The position numbers were made by a program, and so were the translations under genes. From positions 310,001 to 374,000 of the forward strand of contig NZ_SRRU01000002.1 of assembly GCF_004784465.1 (NCBI RefSeq): a DNA stretch of 64,000 bases, written 5' to 3'. Each line of letters begins with the position of its first letter. The first letter of the stretch is position 1. The stretch comes from Streptomyces griseoluteus (GTDB taxonomy: Bacteria; Actinomycetota; Actinomycetes; Streptomycetales; Streptomycetaceae). The notes below the pieces were generated by a model that saw nothing but the letters and a program-made list of their open reading frames with translations, was not told where the DNA came from and made no database searches. Shown here piece after piece: positions 1 to 7,317 of this stretch.

Positions 1-612
1 GTCGTGCAGCGCGATGTACGACCAGTACTGCCTGCCGCTGCCCAGCCGCCCGCCGAGCCCCGCCTTGAACAGCGGGAACATCTTGGCCCACGCCCCGCCC
101 GCGGAGGACACCACCAGCCCGGTGCGCACGAACACCGTCCGTACGCCCGCCTCCCGCACCGGTGCGGCCGCCTCCTCCCACTCCTCGCACACCGAGGGCA
201 GGAACCCCTCGCCGGGCGGGGCGTCCTCGTCGGTGATCCGGTCGCCGGTCTCGCCGTAGAAGCCGATCGCGCTGCCGCCCACGAAGACGCGCGGCGGCTC
301 CGGCAGGGAGGCGGCGGCCTCCGCGAGCGCGGTCGTGCCGAACACCCGGCTGTCCCGGATCACCCGTTTGTACTCCGGCGTCCAGCGCTTGTCGCCGATC
401 CCCGCGCCCGCCAGGTTCACCACCGCGTCGACGCCGGCCAGCCCGGCCGCGTCCACGTAACTCTCCTGGGGGTCCCAGCGGACCTCGTCCGGGCCCTGCG
501 GCTCGCGCCGGACCAGCCGCACGACCTGGTGCCCGTCGTCGGTGAGGGACCGCACCAGGGCGCTGCCGATGAGACCGGAGGCGCCGGCCACCGCGATTCG
601 GGAAGAGTCCAT
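1..612 (-). CDS. TIGR01777 family NAD(P)-binding epimerase (partial, C-terminus off window)
   Basis: The first 204 residues of an SDR-type nucleotide-sugar-epimerase-like protein are visible; the family is usually about 300 residues, so roughly the last third lies beyond the window edge. The N-terminus carries the glycine-rich Rossmann motif AGASGLIGSAL at about residues 9-19, followed by VVNLAGAGI near residue 60 and the family block VGGSAIGFYGETGDR near residue 105. These are the features that separate the TIGR01777 group from ordinary epimerases. No substrate is known with certainty for the group. The ATG at 612 is the only good start before the Rossmann motif. In actinobacteria this gene often sits next to the lipoate genes lipA/lipB (family knowledge), which would fit the lipoate-dependent dehydrogenase genes a few kb away, but those neighbours are outside the window. 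Confidence 0.85.
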   Translation of the reverse strand, partial: MDSSRIAVAGASGLIGSALVRSLTDDGHQVVRLVRREPQGPDEVRWDPQESYVDAAGLAGVDAVVNLAGAGIGDKRWTPEYKRVIRDSRVFGTTALAEAAASLPEPPRVFVGGSAIGFYGETGDRITDEDAPPGEGFLPSVCEEWEEAAAPVREAGVRTVFVRTGLVVSSAGGAWAKMFPLFKAGLGGRLGSGRQYWSYIALHD

Positions 613-660
613 GATCCCAGCATGCCCCGCGGGCCCGGAATCAGGGCGGCCGCCTACTCC

Positions 661-1854
661 TTACGACGTGATCAGCTCACCCGTGTCCACCGGCGCCGTC
701 GCCGTCTTCGCGCGCCGGGCGTCCGCCGAGACCTCCGCCGCCGTGAGCGCGTACCCCGTCTCGGAGCTGGAGGTGGAGCGGGCGAAGACCACGCCGAAGA
801 CCCGGCCGTCCGTGGTGAGCAGCGGGCCGCCGGAGTTGCCCGGCAGGACGGTGGAGCGGACGGAGTAGATCTCGCGGGTGACCGTGCGGTCGCTGTAGAT
901 GTTCTGGCCGGTCGCCCGCACCCGGTTCGCCACCGTCGCCGCCTGGAGGTCCAGGCTGCCGTCCTGCGGGTAGCCCGCGACCACCGCCGACTCGCCGCGC
1001 CGGGCGGAGGAGTCGAAGGGGAGCACCGGGGCGCGCAGATCCGGTACGTACAGCACCGCCACGTCCTTGTCGGGGTCGAACAGCACCACCCGCGCCTGGT
1101 ACACCCGGCCGACCCCGCCGATCCGTACCGTGGGGTTGTCGATGCCGGCCACCACGTGCGCGTTGGTCATCACCCGGCGCGGGGCGTACACGAAGCCGCT
1201 GCCCTCGCGGCCCTCGGCGCCCGCCGAGCCCTCGATCTTCACCGTGCTGCGCCGGGCCGCCTGCGTGGCCGCCGGCGTCACGCTGTCGCCGGAGGGCTCG
1301 GCCACCTGCGCGGTCGACTCGTTCTCGAAGGGGTTGAAGACCTGCGGGAAGCCCGCCTCCGTCAGCGCGGAGGTGGCCCGCGAGAACCAGGCGGGGGTGG
1401 TCTCCGGCATCGCCCGCTGCACCGCGCCCAGCAGGGCGGAGTTGCGGATCGCCGTGGTCACCGTCTGCGAGGGCGCCGCGCCCAGCACGCTCGCCGCTAC
1501 CCACGCCACGAGGAGTACGGCGACCCCGTTGGCCGCGGCGCCCCCGATGCCGTCCGCCACCCGCAGGGGGCCGCTGCCCGACCGGTCCATCCGGCTGCGC
1601 AGGCTGAGCGCCAGGCGGCCCGCCAGCTCGTGCCCGATCATGCCCGGCACCAGCACGGTGAGGACCGCGATCACGGTGGCCGCCGCCGAACCGCGCGTCA
1701 CCAGCCCCGTCACCCACGGCAGCGCCCACACGCCGACCGCCGCGCCGCCCAGGAAGCCGGCCAGCGAGACACAGCCGGCCACCAGCCCCCGCCGGTAACC
1801 GGAGGCCGCGTACAGCAGGACCACCAGCACGAGCAGCACGTCGAGCAGATCCAC
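661..1854 (-). CDS. MarP-like membrane serine protease (CvpA-type membrane part plus trypsin-like protease)
   Basis: The 397-residue protein has about four hydrophobic segments in residues 1-155, resembling the CvpA/colicin V production domain, followed by a trypsin-like protease domain from about residue 190. The catalytic triad can be read: His233 in MTNAHVVAG, Asp264 in DKDVAVLYV, and Ser341 in GNSGGPLL. This is the architecture of Mycobacterium tuberculosis MarP (Rv3671c), a periplasmic protease needed for acid and oxidative stress tolerance; the same role here is inference. The start is GTG at 1854, with AAAGG upstream at suitable distance. It is divergent from the amidase gene at 2032; in M. 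tuberculosis MarP activates a peptidoglycan hydrolase (RipA), so a protease next to a wall hydrolase is suggestive but proves nothing. Confidence 0.88.
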   Translation of the reverse strand: MDLLDVLLVLVVLLYAASGYRRGLVAGCVSLAGFLGGAAVGVWALPWVTGLVTRGSAAATVIAVLTVLVPGMIGHELAGRLALSLRSRMDRSGSGPLRVADGIGGAAANGVAVLLVAWVAASVLGAAPSQTVTTAIRNSALLGAVQRAMPETTPAWFSRATSALTEAGFPQVFNPFENESTAQVAEPSGDSVTPAATQAARRSTVKIEGSAGAEGREGSGFVYAPRRVMTNAHVVAGIDNPTVRIGGVGRVYQARVVLFDPDKDVAVLYVPDLRAPVLPFDSSARRGESAVVAGYPQDGSLDLQAATVANRVRATGQNIYSDRTVTREIYSVRSTVLPGNSGGPLLTTDGRVFGVVFARSTSSSETGYALTAAEVSADARRAKTATAPVDTGELITS

Positions 1855-2031
1855 GAAGCCGCCTTTCTGTCGGACCCTCCAATACGGACGGGGCAGGCCC
1901 GCTGATCAGTAGTACGCCCGGGGGCTTCCCGTAGGCGTGTACCCACGGAAACGCCCCGGACCTGGACGATGGTTCCACCGGGTGGCACACCACACATCGC
2001 GGACCCGCCGCGCCGGACCGACAGTGGGATC

Positions 2032-2823
2032 ATGAACTGGACGCGTCCGTGGCGTATCGCGCGCCTGCCCGGTGTCCTGCCGGCCCTGACTGCCGTCGCC
2101 GCCGTGCTGCTGCTCGTAGGGGGCAGCGAGCGCGCCGTCACGGCTCACCCCGCCCACCCCGCCCACCTCGCGCGTCCCGCGCCGAGCGCCGCCCTCGTCG
2201 CCCACCGCGCGCCCCGCCCGGCCATCCTGCCCCGCTCCGCCTGGCTCGACCGGGCCACCCTGCGCCGCCAGCCCCCGCCGCGCTACGACGACCGGGTCGT
2301 CGCCGTCTTCGTCCACCACACCGCCTCGCCGAACGACTACGACTGCGCCGACGCCCCGCGCATCATCCGCTCGCTGTACTCCGGCCAGACCGGGGCCCGG
2401 CACTGGGACGACATCGGCTACAACTTCCTCGTCGACCGCTGCGGCACCATCTACGAGGGACGTGCCGGAGGTGCCGACCGGGCGGTCACCGGGGCCCACA
2501 CCCAGGGGTTCAACCACCGCTCGACGGGCATCGCGGCGCTCGGCACCTTCACCGCGGGTGCGGGGGTCCCCCCGGCCATGACCGACGCCATCGCCGCGCT
2601 CGCCGCCTGGAAGCTCGGCCTCTCCGGCACCGACCCCCGCGCCCGCGTACGCCTGACCTCCACCAGTGGTCTCAGCCGCTACCGCACGGGCACCCCCGCC
2701 ACCTTCCCCGCCGTAGCCGGCCACAACACCGGCTACGCCACCACCTGCCCCGGCGCCGCCCTCACCGCCACCCTCCCCGCGATCCGGGCGAAAGCAGCCC
2801 ACCTCCAGGGCCGCACCCGCTAG
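2032..2823 (+). CDS. Secreted N-acetylmuramoyl-L-alanine amidase / peptidoglycan recognition protein
   Basis: The 263-residue protein begins MNWTRPWRIARLPG and has a hydrophobic signal segment (about residues 14-30) ending near an AHP-rich stretch, so it is probably exported. From about residue 65 it carries a PGRP/amidase type 2 domain: VFVHHTASPND supplies the first zinc histidine, HWDDIGYNFLVD and GTIYEGR are the typical core, and GHNTGYATTCPGAA supplies the second histidine and the cysteine ligand. All three zinc ligands are present, so a functional amidase cleaving the MurNAc-L-Ala bond is expected. An in-frame upstream start at 1969 would add 21 residues that do not look like a signal peptide, so I prefer 2032. 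It overlaps the convergent DUF4240 gene by 4 bases. Confidence 0.86.
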   Translation: MNWTRPWRIARLPGVLPALTAVAAVLLLVGGSERAVTAHPAHPAHLARPAPSAALVAHRAPRPAILPRSAWLDRATLRRQPPPRYDDRVVAVFVHHTASPNDYDCADAPRIIRSLYSGQTGARHWDDIGYNFLVDRCGTIYEGRAGGADRAVTGAHTQGFNHRSTGIAALGTFTAGAGVPPAMTDAIAALAAWKLGLSGTDPRARVRLTSTSGLSRYRTGTPATFPAVAGHNTGYATTCPGAALTATLPAIRAKAAHLQGRTR

Positions 2824-3338
2824 GGCTTGAAGCGGTCCCACAGGGCTGGGTACCGGTCCGCCAGGATGCCGTCGTTCTCGAAGTCGATCGGGGTGCCGGA
2901 GGGTTCGCCGGGGGCGGGGGCGATGCCCAGGTCGGGGGCCACCGTGCCGGTCAGGCGTTCGTACGCCTCGTCCGCCGCGTAGCCGAGTTCCTCGCCGTCG
3001 CCGTCCATCTCGTCGTCGAACTCGTCGAGGAGCTCCGCGAGGGAGTCGGGGTCGTGGAGGGCGCCCTCGAAGACCTCGCGGCCCTGGCCGATGAGCCAGC
3101 AGCGGAAGTAGTCGAAGGCGTCGTCGCTCGCGCCGCCCATCAGGAGCGAGGCCGCGCCCCACAGATCCCAGCGGTAGGCGCGGTTGTAGCGGGCCTCGAA
3201 GTGACGGGCGAAGTCCAGCACCATGTCCGGGTCGAACTGGAGCAGCCGGTCCACCAGCAGGTCGGCCTGCTCCTCGGGGTCGCCCTCGGCGGCCTCGCGG
3301 GTGGCGTCGATCAGCTCCCAGAACTCCGTCTCGTCCAT
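2820..3338 (-). CDS. DUF4240 domain-containing protein
   Basis: A 172-residue acidic cytoplasmic protein matching the DUF4240 pattern: MDETEFWELIDATREAA at the N-terminus, a helical body with RYNRAYRWDLWGAASLLMGG, and a conserved FDYFRCWLIGQG segment. The family is widespread in actinobacteria and of unknown function; many members lie near toxin-like or WGR-type genes, but nothing of the kind is seen here. The start could be the ATG at 3338 or the adjacent in-frame GTG at 3341; neither has a strong ribosome site. The gene is followed convergently by the amidase gene with a 4-base overlap and preceded by the aceE terminator. Confidence 0.8.
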   Translation of the reverse strand: MDETEFWELIDATREAAEGDPEEQADLLVDRLLQFDPDMVLDFARHFEARYNRAYRWDLWGAASLLMGGASDDAFDYFRCWLIGQGREVFEGALHDPDSLAELLDEFDDEMDGDGEELGYAADEAYERLTGTVAPDLGIAPAPGEPSGTPIDFENDGILADRYPALWDRFKP

Positions 3339-3399
3339 CACGCCACCAGCATCGGGCCTCCACCCCCACCCCGCACGCGGAACGGCACGGTAAAAGGAG

Positions 3400-3430
3400 G
3401 AAGGGGTACGGCAGCACGCCGTACCCCTTC
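3400..3430 (-). terminator. Intrinsic terminator downstream of aceE
   Basis: A perfect 13-bp stem (GAAGGGGTACGGC / GCCGTACCCCTTC) with a 5-base loop starts 17 bases past the aceE stop. Read on the minus strand it is followed by CTCCTTTTACC, a short T-rich tract. Confidence 0.8.
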
Positions 3431-3446
3431 ACCGGACCTCAGGTGG

Positions 3447-6158
3447 TCACAGCCCGTACTTCTCGCGGGCTTCCTTCACCGCCGCCGCCTTGACCGCGCC
3501 GCGCCGGGCGAGCTGGGCCAGGGCCGCGACCACGATCGACTCGGCGTCCACACCGAAGTGCCGGCGGGCCGCCGCGCGGGTGTCGGAGAGGCCGAAGCCG
3601 TCCGCACCGAGCGAGGACCAGTCCTGGTCGACCCACTGCGCGATCTGGTCCGGGACCTGGCGCATGTAGTCGGAGACCGCGAGGACCGGACCCTCGGCAC
3701 CCTGCAGCGCCCGCCGCACGAACGGCACCCGCTCCTCGCCGCGCAGCAGGGCCGCGTCGGCGTCCATCGCGTCACGGCGCAGCTCGGACCAGGAGGTCGC
3801 GGACCACACGTCGGCGGCCACGCCCCACTCCTCGGCCAGCATCCGCTGCGCGTCCAGCGCCCAGTGGATCGCCGTACCCGAGCCCAGGAGCTGGATGCGC
3901 GGGGCGTTCGCCGGGACGGTGACGCCCGCGGACTCGGCCGTGTTGAACCGGTACAGGCCCTTGACGATGCCCTCGTCGATGCCGGGCACGGCGGGCTTGG
4001 CCGGCTGCGGCATCGGCTCGTTGTAGACCGTCAGGTAGTAGAAGACGTCCCTGTCCTCGCCCGGCGCGGCCTCGCCGTACATCCGGCGCAGACCCTCCTT
4101 GACGATCGCGGCGACCTCGTAGGCGAACGCCGGGTCGTACGTCAGCGCGGCCGGGTTGGTCGCGGCGATCACCGGGGAGTGACCGTCGGCGTGCTGGAGG
4201 CCCTCGCCCGTGAGGGTCGTACGGCCCGCCGTCGCGCCGACGAGGAAGCCGCGGCCGAGCTGGTCGCCGAGCTGCCACATCTGGTCGGCCGTGCGCTGCC
4301 AGCCGAACATCGAGTAGAAGATGTAGAACGGGATCATCGCCTCGCCGTGCGTCGCGTACGCGGTGGACGCGGCGATGAAGTCGGCCATCGAACCGGCCTC
4401 GGTGATCCCCTCGTTGAGGATCTGGCCGTTCTTGGCCTCCTTGTAGTACATCAGCTGGTCGCGGTCGACCGGCTCGTACGTCTGGCCCTTGGGCGAGTAG
4501 ATGCCGAGCGACGGGAACAGCGACTCCATGCCGAAGGTGCGCGCCTCGTCGGGGACGATCGGCACCCAGCGCTTGCCGGTCTCCTTGTCGCGGACCAGGT
4601 CCTTGACCAGGCGGACGAACGCCATGGTGGTGGCGACGTTCTGCGAGCCGGAACCCTTGTCGAAGGAGGTGAACGCCTTCTCCGCCGGGGCGGGCAGCGG
4701 CGCGAGGGGGTGCACCCGGCGGGCCGGGGCCGGACCGCCGAGGGCCGCGCGGCGCTCCTGGAGGTAGCGGACCTCGGGGGAGTCGGCGCCCGGGTGGCCG
4801 TAGGGCACCTGCCCGTCGGCGAACGCGCTGTCGGCGATGGGCAGCTCCAGCAGGTCCCGCATCGCCTTGAACTCGTCCACCGAGAGCTTCTTCATCTGGT
4901 GGTTGGCGTTCTTGGAGGCGAAGCCCGGACCGAGGGTGTGGCCCTTGACCGTCTGGGCCAGGATCACGGTCGGCGCGCCCTTGTGCTCGACGGCCGCCTT
5001 GTACGCGGCGAAGACCTTGCGGGCCTCGTGACCGCCGCGCGACAGGTGGAAGCACTCGAGGATCTTGTCGTCGCTGAGCAGCTTCGCCATCTCCACCAGC
5101 GCCGGGTCGGCACCGAAGAAGTCCTGGCGGATGTAGGCCGCGTCGCGCGTCTGGTACGTCTGGATCTGGGCGTCCGGCACCTGGCGCAGCCGGCGGACCA
5201 GCGCGCCCGTGGTGTCGAGCTGGAACAGCTCGTCCCAGGCGGTGCCCCACAGCGTCTTGACCACGTTCCAGCCGGCGCCCCGGAACTGGGCCTCCAGCTC
5301 CTGCACGATCTTGAAGTTGGCGCGGACCGGGCCGTCCAGGCGCTGCAGGTTGCAGTTGATGACGAACGTGAGGTTGTCCAGCTCCTCACGCGCGGCGAGC
5401 GCGAGGGCCGCCGTCGACTCCGGCTCGTCCATCTCGCCGTCACCGAGGAACGCCCACACGTGGGACGCGGAGACGTCCTTGATGCCGCGGTTGGTCAGGT
5501 AGCGGTTGAACCGCGCCTGGTAGATCGCGGAGAGCGGGCCGAGGCCCATCGACACCGTCGGGAACTCCCACAGCCAGGGCAGCCGGCGCGGGTGCGGGTA
5601 CGACGGCAGGCCGTTGCCGCCCGCCTCCTGGCGGAAGTTGTCCAGCTGCGCCTCGTTCAGCCGCCCGTCCAGGAAGGCGCGGGCGTAGATGCCGGGGGAG
5701 GCGTGGCCCTGGATGTAGAGCTGGTCACCGGAGCCGTCGGCGTCCGGGGACTCCTTGCCCTTGAAGAAGTGGTTGAAGCCGGTCTCGTACAGCCACGCGG
5801 CCGAGGCGAAGGTGGCGATGTGGCCGCCGACGCCGTACTTGCTGCCGCGGGTCACCATCGCCGCCGCGTTCCACCGGTTCCACGCGGTGATCCGGGTCTC
5901 CATCGCCTCGTCACCGGGGACGCCCGGCTCGGCGGCGGTGGGGATGGAGTTGACGTAGTCCGTCTCCAGCAGCTTCGGCAGCGCGACACCGCCCGCCTCG
6001 GCACGCTCCAGCGTGCGCCGCATCAGGTACGCGGCGCGGTGCGGGCCCGCTTCCCTGGCCACGGCGTCCAGGGAGGCGCGCCACTCGGCGGTCTCCTCGG
6101 GGTCGCGGTCCGGGAGCTGGTCGAGCGCGCTCGGCTGGATGGCGTTGGGGTCGGTCAT
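3447..6158 (-). CDS. aceE: Pyruvate dehydrogenase E1 component, homodimeric type
   Basis: This 903-residue protein is a full-length thiamine-diphosphate-dependent E1 of the homodimeric AceE type, which decarboxylates pyruvate and acetylates the lipoyl group of E2. The ThDP/Mg motif GDGEMDEPES (around residue 220) through NCNLQRLDGPVR is intact, and the N-terminal LPDRDPEETAEW and C-terminal SDTRAAARRHFGVD blocks are typical. The ATG at 6158 has a GAGGAAGGCGGCGAG ribosome site; the longer open frame from 6194 lacks one. Its partners E2 and E3 are encoded upstream on the same strand (7318-9141 and 9203-10591), with a GntR-type regulator between. It has its own predicted promoter at 6265-6294, overlapped by a palindrome, and its own terminator, so it appears to be transcribed alone. 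Confidence 0.97.
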   Translation of the reverse strand: MTDPNAIQPSALDQLPDRDPEETAEWRASLDAVAREAGPHRAAYLMRRTLERAEAGGVALPKLLETDYVNSIPTAAEPGVPGDEAMETRITAWNRWNAAAMVTRGSKYGVGGHIATFASAAWLYETGFNHFFKGKESPDADGSGDQLYIQGHASPGIYARAFLDGRLNEAQLDNFRQEAGGNGLPSYPHPRRLPWLWEFPTVSMGLGPLSAIYQARFNRYLTNRGIKDVSASHVWAFLGDGEMDEPESTAALALAAREELDNLTFVINCNLQRLDGPVRANFKIVQELEAQFRGAGWNVVKTLWGTAWDELFQLDTTGALVRRLRQVPDAQIQTYQTRDAAYIRQDFFGADPALVEMAKLLSDDKILECFHLSRGGHEARKVFAAYKAAVEHKGAPTVILAQTVKGHTLGPGFASKNANHQMKKLSVDEFKAMRDLLELPIADSAFADGQVPYGHPGADSPEVRYLQERRAALGGPAPARRVHPLAPLPAPAEKAFTSFDKGSGSQNVATTMAFVRLVKDLVRDKETGKRWVPIVPDEARTFGMESLFPSLGIYSPKGQTYEPVDRDQLMYYKEAKNGQILNEGITEAGSMADFIAASTAYATHGEAMIPFYIFYSMFGWQRTADQMWQLGDQLGRGFLVGATAGRTTLTGEGLQHADGHSPVIAATNPAALTYDPAFAYEVAAIVKEGLRRMYGEAAPGEDRDVFYYLTVYNEPMPQPAKPAVPGIDEGIVKGLYRFNTAESAGVTVPANAPRIQLLGSGTAIHWALDAQRMLAEEWGVAADVWSATSWSELRRDAMDADAALLRGEERVPFVRRALQGAEGPVLAVSDYMRQVPDQIAQWVDQDWSSLGADGFGLSDTRAAARRHFGVDAESIVVAALAQLARRGAVKAAAVKEAREKYGL

Positions 6159-6264
6159 CTCGCCGCCTTCCTCAGTCGAAGGGGGATCCCTCATGGGTGA
6201 GGGTTCGGGGTTGCCCTTGGTCTTTGGCAGGACAGGGCGAGAACTCGGTAGAAGTCCGTCGGTG

Positions 6265-6294
6265 ACAATAACCCCCTGATCGATGATCGATCAA
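6265..6294 (-). promoter_or_regulatory. Predicted aceE promoter
   Basis: On the minus strand TTGATC (6294-6289) and TATTGT (6270-6265) are separated by 18 bases, close to the vegetative sigma consensus, about 107 bases upstream of the aceE start. The 17-bp palindrome at 6277-6293 covers most of the spacer and the -35 hexamer. Confidence 0.5.
6277..6293. promoter_or_regulatory. 17-bp palindrome, candidate operator for the GntR/FadR-type regulator
   Basis: TGATCGAT-G-ATCGATCA is a perfect inverted repeat (8-bp arms around one base) lying between the -35 and -10 of the predicted aceE promoter. Its neighbour is a GntR-type regulator gene, whose family binds short palindromes of this size. A bound dimer there would block RNA polymerase. 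Assignment to this regulator is inference. Confidence 0.5.
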
Positions 6295-6395
6295 AGGTTT
6301 GGGGGCGAAAACCCGGTCTTGACGCGAAAGTAGGCACCCGGTGTCTTTCGTCCAGGCACGCGGTGCCTTGTTTTCCCAGGTGAGCGGGGTGTCGC

Positions 6396-7019
6396 TCAGG
6401 GGCGGGGCGCGCAGCCCAGGACGTGGGCCTTCACCAGCTCGGCGATCCGGGGGTCGCGGCGCTGGAACGCCTGCACCAGTTCCTCGTGCTCCTCGGCGTA
6501 GGACTGCTGGACGGTGCCGAGCCAGCGGATCGACAGGGCGGTGAAGACCTCGATGCCGAGGCCCTCCCAGGTGTGCAGCAGTACCGAGTTGCCGGCGGCG
6601 CGGACGAGTTCGCGGTGGAAGCCGACGGTGTGCCGGACCTGGCCGGTGCCGTCTCCGGCGCGGTCGGCCTCGTAGAGGGCCGCGACGTGGGGTTCCAGGG
6701 CCGAGCAGCTCTCCGCCAGGGTCTCGGCCGCGAGCTCCGCCGCGATGGCTTCCAGGCCGGCCCGGACGGGGTAGCTCTCCTCCAGGTCGGCCGCGGTCAG
6801 GTTGCGTACGCGGACGCCCTTGTTGGGGGCCGATTCGATGAGGCGGAGGGACTCCAGTTCGCGGAGGGCCTCCCGGACGGGGGTCTGGCTGACCTCCAGC
6901 TCGGTGGCGATCCTTCGCTCCACGATGCGCTCGCCCGGTTGCCAGCGGCCGCTGACGATGCCCTCCACGATGTGCTCGCGGATCTGTTCGCGCAGCGAGT
7001 GGATTACGGGCGCGGTCAT
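6396..7019 (-). CDS. GntR family transcriptional regulator, FadR/FCD subfamily
   Basis: The 207-residue protein has an N-terminal winged helix (residues about 5-70: HIVEGIVSGRWQPGERI, then the recognition part ELEVSQTPVREALREL) and a C-terminal all-helical FCD ligand-binding domain (about 80-207) with the metal-binding acidic/histidine pattern, for example GFHRELVRAAGN. This is the subfamily of PdhR, FadR and LldR. It lies between the E1 and E2 genes of pyruvate dehydrogenase, which makes it a likely regulator of pyruvate metabolism, with a small carboxylate as the plausible effector. The ATG at 7019 follows GAAGAGGAGCC; the open frame extends upstream to 7088 without a ribosome site. A pseudo-palindrome TATGACCATA at 7049-7058 could be an autoregulatory site. 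Confidence 0.88.
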   Translation of the reverse strand: MTAPVIHSLREQIREHIVEGIVSGRWQPGERIVERRIATELEVSQTPVREALRELESLRLIESAPNKGVRVRNLTAADLEESYPVRAGLEAIAAELAAETLAESCSALEPHVAALYEADRAGDGTGQVRHTVGFHRELVRAAGNSVLLHTWEGLGIEVFTALSIRWLGTVQQSYAEEHEELVQAFQRRDPRIAELVKAHVLGCAPRP

Positions 7020-7270
7020 GGGGGGCTCCTCTTCAAGGGGCGTGGCTCTATGACCATACGGGGGCCCCGCGGGTGCCGTGCGGCGCATCGGGGGGCTTTT
7101 GCCCAGGTGAGACGAGTTGCACAGGGCGTTTTCGAGGGGTCTCGCCGTGCGGGTGTCGGTTTGGGGGTGGGTGCGGGTGTGCCGGGGCTGGTCGCGCCCG
7201 CGCGGCGGAGCCGCATGTCAGCACAGTCCCGCGCCCCTGAGTACGTCCAGCTCACCTGTGCTGAAACGGC
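7020..7270. other. Intergenic stretch upstream of the GntR gene
   Basis: About 250 bases without a gene. It holds the GntR gene leader with the pseudo-palindrome TATGACCATA (7049-7058), and a Streptomyces-type intergenic repeat at 7185-7240. The shadow frames in it have no ribosome sites and atypical composition. Confidence 0.5.
7185..7240 (+). repeat. Streptomyces-type intergenic repeat, copy 1
   Basis: The stretch has the pattern GGCTGGTCGCGC, GCGGAGCCGC, ACAG, GCGCCCCTGA. The same pattern recurs at 36251-36303 (same orientation) and at 37739-37790 (inverted). I recognise it as a very common non-coding element in Streptomyces genomes, usually between or after genes. It is GC-rich and can fold; no transposase or target duplication is associated. 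Confidence 0.6.
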
Positions 7271-7300
7271 GAAGCCCCCTGTCCTTGGACAGGGGGCTTC
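7271..7300 (-). terminator. Intrinsic terminator downstream of the E2 gene
   Basis: Perfect stem GAAGCCCCCTGTC / GACAGGGGGCTTC with a CTTG loop, 17 bases beyond the E2 stop codon. It separates the E2 gene from the GntR gene. Confidence 0.8.
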
Positions 7301-7317
7301 TTCACAGGCCGTGGGAG

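Noticed and set aside
1975..1985. Palindrome CCACC-G-GGTGG in the marP/amidase divergent region
   Set aside because: Too short and GC-rich to separate from chance in this DNA.
2049..6200. Very long plus-strand open frame (1383 codons) across the amidase and aceE genes
   Set aside because: It is the antisense shadow of aceE in high-GC DNA: no ribosome site, no domain, Arg/Val/Leu/His-rich composition.
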